Positions 58,995 through 64,000 of a stretch of 64,000 nucleotides of DNA are shown here, piece by piece (position 1 is the stretch's first letter; each line of letters opens with the position of its first letter). The notes beneath the pieces are model-generated. The model saw only the letters and a list, made by a program, of their open reading frames with translations. It was not told the origin of the DNA and ran no database searches. A program made the translations under genes and the position numbers. Origin of the DNA: Gemmatimonadota bacterium (lineage in GTDB: Bacteria; Gemmatimonadota; Gemmatimonadetes; Longimicrobiales; Gaopeijiaceae); the NCBI GenBank assembly GCA_024638325.1, contig JAHEKM010000002.1, positions 1 to 64,000 on the forward strand, given 5' to 3'.

Positions 58995-60017
58995 CTGCTC
59001 ACGAGCGACGAGTATCAGGCGATCTTCGACGCGTCGCCGGACGGTTTGTTGGTCGTCGACCGGAACGGCATCATACGGGCGGTCAACCCTCGTGTCGAAG
59101 AGCTCTTCGGATGGAGTTCCGCGGAACTCGCAGGGCAAACCGTCGACGTGCTGGTGCCGGAGTCCGTGGGCGGAGCCCACGCCGCGCACCGCGATCGCTT
59201 CGTCGCCGATCCGCACAACAGGCCCATGGGCGTGGGCCTGGATCTCCAAGGTCGACGCAAGGACGGCTCGACCTTTCCCGTAGAGATCTCGCTCAGCCCC
59301 TGGAGGCCGTCCGACGGCGACATGCGCATCATCTGTACGGTCCGAGACGTCTCGGACTACCGACGACTCCAGAACTTCTCCGAGGGTGCGCTGAGGGCGA
59401 CGGAAGAGGAACGGCAGCGCATCGCACGCGAGCTGCACGACGACACCGCGCAGCGGCTGGCGACGCTCATTCTGCGGGTGCGGCGTCTCGCGATGGAGGC
59501 GGACCCCACGGCACGTACGGATATGCTGGAGGACGTGCGCGACGAGATCGTCGACGCCACGGAGGGCGTCAAACGTATGGCCCGGGGCCTGCGTCCTCCT
59601 GAGATCGAGGAGCTGGGCTTGGAGCTCGCCATCACCGCCCACGTGCGTAGCCTGCGGGAGGGCGCGGACTTCGAGGTCGACACGGAGTTGGGCGACGTGG
59701 ACTCGTACCTCGGCGATACGGCGAAGCTGGCCCTGTACCGTATCATTCAGGAGGCCCTTTCCAACGCCCGCCGCCACGGTCAGGCCCAAGGGGCGCTCGT
59801 CCGCCTGTACCTCCAGGGGTCCAAGGTGATCGCCGAGGTCGTCGACCTCGGCAGCGGGTTTTTGGCGTCCCAAGCGATGGAGGGCGGCGGGGGCCTGGGC
59901 TTGGTCGGGATGCGTGAGCGAGCGACTATGATAGGTGGCATGCTGACGATCGACAGCGTCCCCGGGGAGGGGACGACCGTCCGCGTGGCCGTACCCGTAT
60001 CACGAGACTCGGAGTAA
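58995..60017 (+). CDS. PAS-domain sensor histidine kinase (NarL/DesK type), CTG start
   Basis: A 340-residue soluble sensor kinase. Residues ~5-120 are a PAS domain (EYQAIFDASPDGLLVVD ... NPRVEELFGW). Then HisKA_3 with EEERQRIARELHDDTAQRL (H148) and a C-terminal HATPase with IIQEALSNARRHGQA and GGGLGLVGMRERA. The ORF track begins at TTG 59046, inside the PAS domain. The frame stays open to a TGA at 58989, and CTG 58995 is the only near-cognate start giving a complete PAS. It has no membrane helix, so it likely senses a cytosolic ligand. Followed after 1 bp by its response regulator. Confidence 0.88.
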   Translation: MLTSDEYQAIFDASPDGLLVVDRNGIIRAVNPRVEELFGWSSAELAGQTVDVLVPESVGGAHAAHRDRFVADPHNRPMGVGLDLQGRRKDGSTFPVEISLSPWRPSDGDMRIICTVRDVSDYRRLQNFSEGALRATEEERQRIARELHDDTAQRLATLILRVRRLAMEADPTARTDMLEDVRDEIVDATEGVKRMARGLRPPEIEELGLELAITAHVRSLREGADFEVDTELGDVDSYLGDTAKLALYRIIQEALSNARRHGQAQGALVRLYLQGSKVIAEVVDLGSGFLASQAMEGGGGLGLVGMRERATMIGGMLTIDSVPGEGTTVRVAVPVSRDSE

Positions 60018-60018
60018 G

Positions 60019-60672
60019 ATGGCTAAGCCGATTTCCGTCCTGTTGGTCGACGACCACGCGATGTTTCGCGCCGGCATTCGGGCCCTCCTCGAGGCCGAGG
60101 GGCACGTGAACGTGGTCGGCGAAGGCTCGTCGGGCGACGAAGCGGTCGACCTCGTGAGGGAGCTCAAGCCCAACGTGGTGGTGATGGACTTGTCGATGCC
60201 GGGGTCGAACGGGCTGGAAGCCACTCGCCGCATTGCCGCGCTCGAGCTCCAGACGAACGTCCTGGTGCTCACCGTGCACGCCGAGGAGGAGTACCTGGTG
60301 CCGGTCGTGGAGGCCGGCGCGAGCGGGTACCTGACCAAGACCAGCGCCGATACCGACCTACTGGAAGCGATCCGGATCGTCGCGCGGGGTCAGGTCTATC
60401 TTCCGCCCAAAGCCACCACACTTCTGCTCAAGCAGTACAAGGCCAACGAGGCGGACGAGGGTGTGGGACTCAACGATCTGAGTACCCGCGAGCAGGAGGT
60501 GCTGGCGCTCACGGCCGAGGGGTTCAGCTCGCGCGAGATCGGCAAGAAGCTCTTCATCAGTCCCAAGACCGTGGACACCTACCGTTCACGCATCATGGAC
60601 AAGCTCGGGCTGAACCACCGCAGTGAGCTCGTCCGGTTCGCGCTCAAAGTGGGGTTGCTCAAGCAGGTTTGA
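60019..60672 (+). CDS. NarL/FixJ-family response regulator
   Basis: A 217-residue regulator. The receiver domain has VLLVDDHAMFRAGIR and phospho-acceptor D57 in VVVMDLSMPG, with the KT pair in YLTKTSADTDLLEAI. The C-terminal LuxR-type helix-turn-helix reads LSTREQEVLALTAEGFSSREIGKKLFISPKTVDTYRSRIMDKL. It begins 1 bp after the kinase gene and pairs with it. The targets are unknown; neighbouring UspA, CBS and respiratory genes are candidates. Confidence 0.94.
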   Translation: MAKPISVLLVDDHAMFRAGIRALLEAEGHVNVVGEGSSGDEAVDLVRELKPNVVVMDLSMPGSNGLEATRRIAALELQTNVLVLTVHAEEEYLVPVVEAGASGYLTKTSADTDLLEAIRIVARGQVYLPPKATTLLLKQYKANEADEGVGLNDLSTREQEVLALTAEGFSSREIGKKLFISPKTVDTYRSRIMDKLGLNHRSELVRFALKVGLLKQV

Positions 60673-60678
60673 GCGCCG

Positions 60679-60739
60679 TTGACAGCGGAGTATCCCGCGA
60701 TTTAGGTTGGACTAAATACCGTCTTTAGTCCGACCTAAA
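60679..60739 (+). promoter_or_regulatory. Promoter with large palindromic operator before di-heme gene
   Basis: A perfect -35, TTGACA (60679-60684), is followed by TTTAGGTTGGACTAAA (60701-60716), a 7-bp spacer, and TTTAGTCCGACCTAAA (60724-60739). The arms are inverted copies matching at 15 of 16 positions. Each arm is itself a near-palindrome (TTTAG...CTAAA), like two operators side by side. The first arm covers the -10 position. The TTAGGTT-type core recalls DtxR/IdeR boxes, so metal (iron) regulation is possible; the regulator is not in this window. Confidence 0.65.
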
Positions 60740-60744
60740 ATTCT

Positions 60745-61998
60745 GTGCCCACTCGACTCTTCCTTGTGACTGCCGCATGCCTCACGCTCGCCGCGTGCGG
60801 CATCCTCACACCCGACGGCCCCTCGCCGGAGGAGCTGCTCGACGGGACCATCGAGGGCATGACACCCTCGCAGGAGCGGCAGCACATCGCGGGCGACGAG
60901 GAGTTCGCGCGCCGCTTCGGCGTGGCCGACGGACTGGGTCCGATCTTCGTAGCGACGTCGTGTGAGCAGTGCCATGTCGGGGACGGAAAGGGGCACCCCA
61001 CGTTCACCCTGTTCCGCTTCGGGCGAGAGACGGCCTCGGGCTTCGACCCCATGGTCACCGCGGGCGGGCCGCAGCTCCAGCACCGTTCGATCCCGGGGTA
61101 CCCGCCCGAGGAGATTCCCGCCGGTGTGACCGGAGTGTCGGGCTTCCTGCCTCCCGCGGTGTCCGGCCTCGGCTTCCTCGACGCCGTCGACGACGCGACG
61201 CTGATCGCGCTCGCCGACCCGACCGACCTGGACGGGGACGGCATCAGCGGTCGTCTCCAGATTCACGCGCCGTCCGAGCTCATCGAGACCGTGCTGGCGC
61301 TCGAGGCTCGCGGATCGCCCGACCCCGGTGCACGCGGGACGCTCGTGAACGGCGGCTACATCGGTCGCTTCGGGAAGAAGGCCCTCACGGTGAACCTGCT
61401 GCACCAGACCGTCGGCGCGTACCTCGAGGACATGGGCGTGACGAGCGACCTCCTGCCGGAGGACCTCTTCAACCCCGCCGCGGGGAGCAGGGCTTCGGAC
61501 GACGCACCGGACCCGGAGGTCTCGAGCAGCACCGTCGCGAACGTCGTCTTCTACCTGAAGACGCTGCGCGCCCCTTCGCGCAGGGAAGCGGATCACCCCG
61601 AGGTTCTGGCGGGCGAGCAGACGTTCTCAGACATCGGCTGCGCGGGCTGCCACGTGCCTACCCTGACGACGGGTCGCTCGGAGATCACGGTGCTGGACCA
61701 GGTGGAGTTCCATCCCTACACGGACCTCCTCTTGCACGACATGGGACCCGAGCTCGACGACGGCTACACCGAGGGGAGTGCGGCGACCTCGGAGTGGAGA
61801 ACCCCACCGCTGTGGGGTATCGGAATTCAGCAGAACTTCCAGGGCGGAAGCGCGTTCTTCCTGCACGATGGGCGGGCGACTTCGTTACGGGAGGCCATCG
61901 AGCTGCACGGAGGGGAGGCCGCCGACTCGCGCGATGATTTCCTCGCCCTCTCCCCCCAGGATCAGGAGCGCCTGCTCCGGTTCTTGAGGTCGCTCTGA
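60745..61998 (+). CDS. Di-heme oxidoreductase (DUF1111-like) lipoprotein
   Basis: A 417-residue exported c-type cytochrome. The lipobox is LAAC. The first heme site is SCEQCHVGDGKGH and the second GCAGCHVPTLTTGRS; GFLPPAVSGLGFLDAV and FLHDGRATSLREAIELHGGEA match the di-heme oxidoreductase/'thiol oxidoreductase' family related to MauG and peroxidases. The reaction is unknown. The start is GTG 60745. It is first of a three-gene unit with a Rieske protein and porin, downstream of the palindromic operator, and may be iron-responsive. Confidence 0.85.
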   Translation: MPTRLFLVTAACLTLAACGILTPDGPSPEELLDGTIEGMTPSQERQHIAGDEEFARRFGVADGLGPIFVATSCEQCHVGDGKGHPTFTLFRFGRETASGFDPMVTAGGPQLQHRSIPGYPPEEIPAGVTGVSGFLPPAVSGLGFLDAVDDATLIALADPTDLDGDGISGRLQIHAPSELIETVLALEARGSPDPGARGTLVNGGYIGRFGKKALTVNLLHQTVGAYLEDMGVTSDLLPEDLFNPAAGSRASDDAPDPEVSSSTVANVVFYLKTLRAPSRREADHPEVLAGEQTFSDIGCAGCHVPTLTTGRSEITVLDQVEFHPYTDLLLHDMGPELDDGYTEGSAATSEWRTPPLWGIGIQQNFQGGSAFFLHDGRATSLREAIELHGGEAADSRDDFLALSPQDQERLLRFLRSL

Positions 61999-61999
61999 C

Positions 62000-62437
62000 A
62001 TGCGCCGACGCGACTTCGTGCAGCGGCTACCGGTGATCGGCTCGGGTCTCTTTCTCGGGGCTTCCGGCCTGACCCTGCAGGCGTGTGGGGGCATCGCCTA
62101 CCTGGCCCCGACCACGGCTCCGGGACGACTCACCGTGCCACGCGCCGCGCTGGAGGCCGAGGGCGAGGCGTTCGTGCAGGCCCCTGGAATGAGTCGACCG
62201 ATCTACGTGCGCCGCGCCGGCCCCGACGGGGTCGTCGCGCTGCTGGCCTCCTGCACCCACAACGGATGTCAGCCCTCGCCCGTCGGCGGCCGACTGTTGT
62301 GCCCTTGCCACGGCAGCGAGTTCTCGCTCGAGGGCAGGGTGCTCCAGGGTCCGGCCGAGCGCCCGCTCACCCGCTACGAGGTGACCGAAGAGGCGGGCGA
62401 CGTGGTGATCTGGCTCGATCGGGTGGTGGGGGCATGA
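62000..62437 (+). CDS. Tat-exported Rieske [2Fe-2S] protein
   Basis: A 145-residue protein. The N-terminus MRRRDFVQRLPVIGSGLFLG is a twin-arginine signal. The Rieske motifs SCTHNGC and CPCHGSEF supply the two Cys and two His ligands. It is shorter than bc1 Rieske subunits and has no partner cytochrome b here, so it is probably a stand-alone electron carrier for the preceding di-heme protein. It starts 1 bp after that gene, and its stop overlaps the porin gene (ATGA). Confidence 0.9.
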   Translation: MRRRDFVQRLPVIGSGLFLGASGLTLQACGGIAYLAPTTAPGRLTVPRAALEAEGEAFVQAPGMSRPIYVRRAGPDGVVALLASCTHNGCQPSPVGGRLLCPCHGSEFSLEGRVLQGPAERPLTRYEVTEEAGDVVIWLDRVVGA

Positions 62438-63624
62438 GGCGGGGTCGGGTCCTCGGCGCCACGATTGCGTTCGCCGCACTGTTCGTGGTTTCGCCCGCAA
62501 CGGCCCAGTCCGACTCGACCATGGCGCAGGACGGGCTCTATCAGCGCCCATTCATCGGCTCGGTCGCCAGCACCTCCATCGGCGGGTACGTCGAGGGCAA
62601 CACGAACTACTTCGTCGAGGACGGCGTCTCCGACGGCTTCTCGATGGAGCTCCGTCGCTTCAACGTCTTTCTGTTCTCCCAGATCTCCCAGCGCATCCGC
62701 TTCCTCTCGGAGCTCGAGTTCGAACACGGTACAGAGGAAATCGCGCTCGAGACCGCGCTCGTGGACTTCGAGATCTCGCCTGCCGTCACGATTCGAGCGG
62801 GGATCATCCTGCCCCCGCTGGGCTTCCTGAACCAAAACCACGACTCCCCTCGGTGGGACTTCGTGGAGCGCCCCTTCGTCTCGACAGACGTCATTCCGTC
62901 GACCCTCTCCGAGGTCGGGGCGGGCGTCTACGGGCGCTTCGGTGCCGGGCGCTTCCTGGTGTCGTACGACGCGTACCTGACGAATGGCCTGGGCGAGGGC
63001 ATCGTCGCGAACGATCGCGGCCGCACCGACATCGCATCGGGCAAGAGCGAGGAGCAGTTCGCCGAGGACAACAACGGCTCACCTGCCGTCTCGGCGCGCG
63101 TCGCGGTGAGGGGACCGCGGCTGGGAGAGCTCGGCGTCTCGCACTACCGGGGGTATTACAACACCTACCAGGTCGAAGGCGTCGACGTGGACGAGGCTCG
63201 CTTGCTCGCCATCACCGCGCTCGACTTCGGGACCACGGTGGGCCCGGCCGAGCTTCGGGGCGAGGTCGCGTACGCGTCCATCGACGTTCCGCCTGGACTC
63301 GTCGAGCTCTTCGGGAGCGAGCAGTGGGGTGGACACCTCGACGTGGTAATCCCCGTGTGGCACCCCCGCTTCGCCGGCTACGACTCCGCGGTGCTTTCCG
63401 CGGTTCTCAGGGTCGAGCGGGTGGATTACAACTTCGGCACGTTCAGCAGTACGGATGAGGCGATCCGTGACGACGTCACCGCCGTGGTTCCGGGCGTCAG
63501 CTTCCGGCCCACGCCGAGCACCGTGTTCCGCGCCAACTATCGGTACCACTGGACGCGCGACTTCCCGGGCAACCCGGCGGCCCACACTGCCGGCCTCCAG
63601 CTGGGCCTGGCGACGTACTTCTAG
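62434..63624 (+). CDS. Porin-like outer-membrane protein
   Basis: A 396-residue exported protein (signal peptide to PATAQS) with a series of amphipathic strands, for example SQRIRFLSELEFEHGTEEIALETALVDFEISPAVTIRAGIILPPLGFLN, and a final strand ending GLQLGLATYF with terminal Phe, the usual barrel signature. It resembles phosphate-selective or general porins (OprO/P-like). ATG 62434 overlaps the Rieske stop. It may admit the substrate of the di-heme/Rieske pair, possibly an iron source. Convergent with the receiver gene. Confidence 0.75.
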   Translation: MRRGRVLGATIAFAALFVVSPATAQSDSTMAQDGLYQRPFIGSVASTSIGGYVEGNTNYFVEDGVSDGFSMELRRFNVFLFSQISQRIRFLSELEFEHGTEEIALETALVDFEISPAVTIRAGIILPPLGFLNQNHDSPRWDFVERPFVSTDVIPSTLSEVGAGVYGRFGAGRFLVSYDAYLTNGLGEGIVANDRGRTDIASGKSEEQFAEDNNGSPAVSARVAVRGPRLGELGVSHYRGYYNTYQVEGVDVDEARLLAITALDFGTTVGPAELRGEVAYASIDVPPGLVELFGSEQWGGHLDVVIPVWHPRFAGYDSAVLSAVLRVERVDYNFGTFSSTDEAIRDDVTAVVPGVSFRPTPSTVFRANYRYHWTRDFPGNPAAHTAGLQLGLATYF

Positions 63625-63630
63625 GGCACT

Positions 63631-64000
63631 CTAGCGGCTGGCGTGCCCCGCCGGACCCAGCACCTCTCGCGAGATCGCGAGGAGCTCGCCAAGGCGGAAG
63701 GGCTTGGAGATCGTGCGCACACCCGGCGGTGCCTCCCAGGCGGAGAAGAACAGCGACGGGTGGTAGCCTGTCGCTTCCGCCAAGGCCACGACCGTCAGGT
63801 GCGGGAACTCCGCCCGGACGGCGTCCAACGCCTGCTTCGCGTTCGGCGGGTCGGTCAGGTCGGAAATCAACAGATCGACCCGGGTGCTTCGTAGCGTCTC
63901 GAGCGCCTCGGTCTCGTCCCTCGCCGCGAGCACCTGGTAGCCCTCGGACGCCAGGGCGTCCTTGAGCACGTGGCGGAGCTCGGAATTGTCCTCCACCACC
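63631..64000 (-). CDS. Response-regulator receiver domain, 5' end outside window
   Basis: At least 122 residues of a CheY-like receiver: VVEDNSELRHVLKDALASEGYQV at the visible start, phospho-acceptor Asp in LLISDLTD, and lysine in TISKPFRLGELL. The conserved Ser/Thr position is an Ala in VVALAEA, a minor departure. The frame runs off the right edge; the first residues of strand beta-1, or an N-terminal domain, are missing. The end lies soon after the receiver, so it is either a single-domain regulator or the C-terminal receiver of a hybrid kinase. Confidence 0.85.
   Translation of the reverse strand, partial: VVEDNSELRHVLKDALASEGYQVLAARDETEALETLRSTRVDLLISDLTDPPNAKQALDAVRAEFPHLTVVALAEATGYHPSLFFSAWEAPPGVRTISKPFRLGELLAISREVLGPAGHASR

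Noticed and set aside
1-64000. tRNA, rRNA, CRISPR arrays, insertion sequences, prophage
   Set aside because: Reading by eye found no cloverleaf, rRNA core motif, spaced direct repeats, transposase or integrase ORFs; a tRNAscan or Infernal run would be decisive.

Overview
The window is high-GC DNA packed with genes on both strands, with short intergenic gaps and many ATGA/TTGA-type overlaps. It looks like part of a Gemmatimonadota-like genome, probably from an aerobic or microaerobic environmental bacterium. That is an inference from the mix of families: a CBM9/DUF5916 outer-membrane protein, a PQQ dehydrogenase, a cytochrome c fused to a copper monooxygenase fold, many secreted lipoproteins, and a copper-rich respiratory chain. 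I recognise no rRNA, tRNA, CRISPR array, insertion sequence or prophage.

Layout. 1-3.4 kb: partial pdxH, then the copper operon csoR-copZ-copA with a CsoR-type operator. 3.5-9.1 kb: an Npt1-like carrier fused to HEAT repeats and a cyclic-nucleotide domain, a DUF1232 protein, an acyl-CoA ligase and a small membrane protein. 9.1-13.9 kb: secreted PQQ dehydrogenase, lipoproteins and a heme protein. 14-25.7 kb: sulfur assimilation in two blocks (cysH; cysG-sulfite reductase-hypothetical-DUF4202), separated by a LeuA/CimA-like synthase, a cytochrome c/copper monooxygenase and a DUF5916 protein. 25.7-42.8 kb: mostly housekeeping and envelope genes (VOC, DinB, aminopeptidase P, YchF-like, DAACS symporter, HEAT-cyclophilin, AOS-family PLP enzyme plus partner, MscS, SDR, MenH, YjbQ, MFS exporter, GspG-like). 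42.9-47.6 kb: a possible metal-acquisition block (His-rich protein, TonB receptor, CPCC lipoprotein, TlpA). 47.7-49.9 kb: Fpg-type glycosylase, PadR regulator and a barrel protein. 50-57.4 kb: a respiratory module with a CuA-type heme-copper enzyme lacking the catalytic tyrosine (predicted NO reductase), SCO, a halogenase-like flavoprotein, an Rrf2 regulator and a divergent cytochrome b-ferredoxin-FlpD fusion. 57.4-60.7 kb: CBS, tandem UspA and a PAS kinase/NarL regulator pair. 60.7-64 kb: di-heme oxidoreductase, Rieske protein and porin behind a large palindromic operator, then a partial receiver protein.

The most notable find is a pair of short cysteine-rich leader ORFs (ATCCCCCRP and VCACCCY cores). 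Each is followed by a perfect 11-12 bp intrinsic-terminator hairpin with a U-rich tail, one just upstream of cysH and one just upstream of cysG-sir. The second also folds on paper into the classical 1:2 / 2:3 / 3:4 attenuator scheme. Together they suggest a cysteine-responsive transcription-attenuation regulon for sulfate assimilation. Poly-Cys leader ORFs are known in mycobacteria, but I know of no description in this kind of organism or with intrinsic terminators.

The second theme is copper and nitric oxide: copper efflux, possible copper capture, SCO, CuA and a predicted NO reductase lie in one region with an Fe-S Rrf2 regulator and a hypoxia-style sensor cluster.
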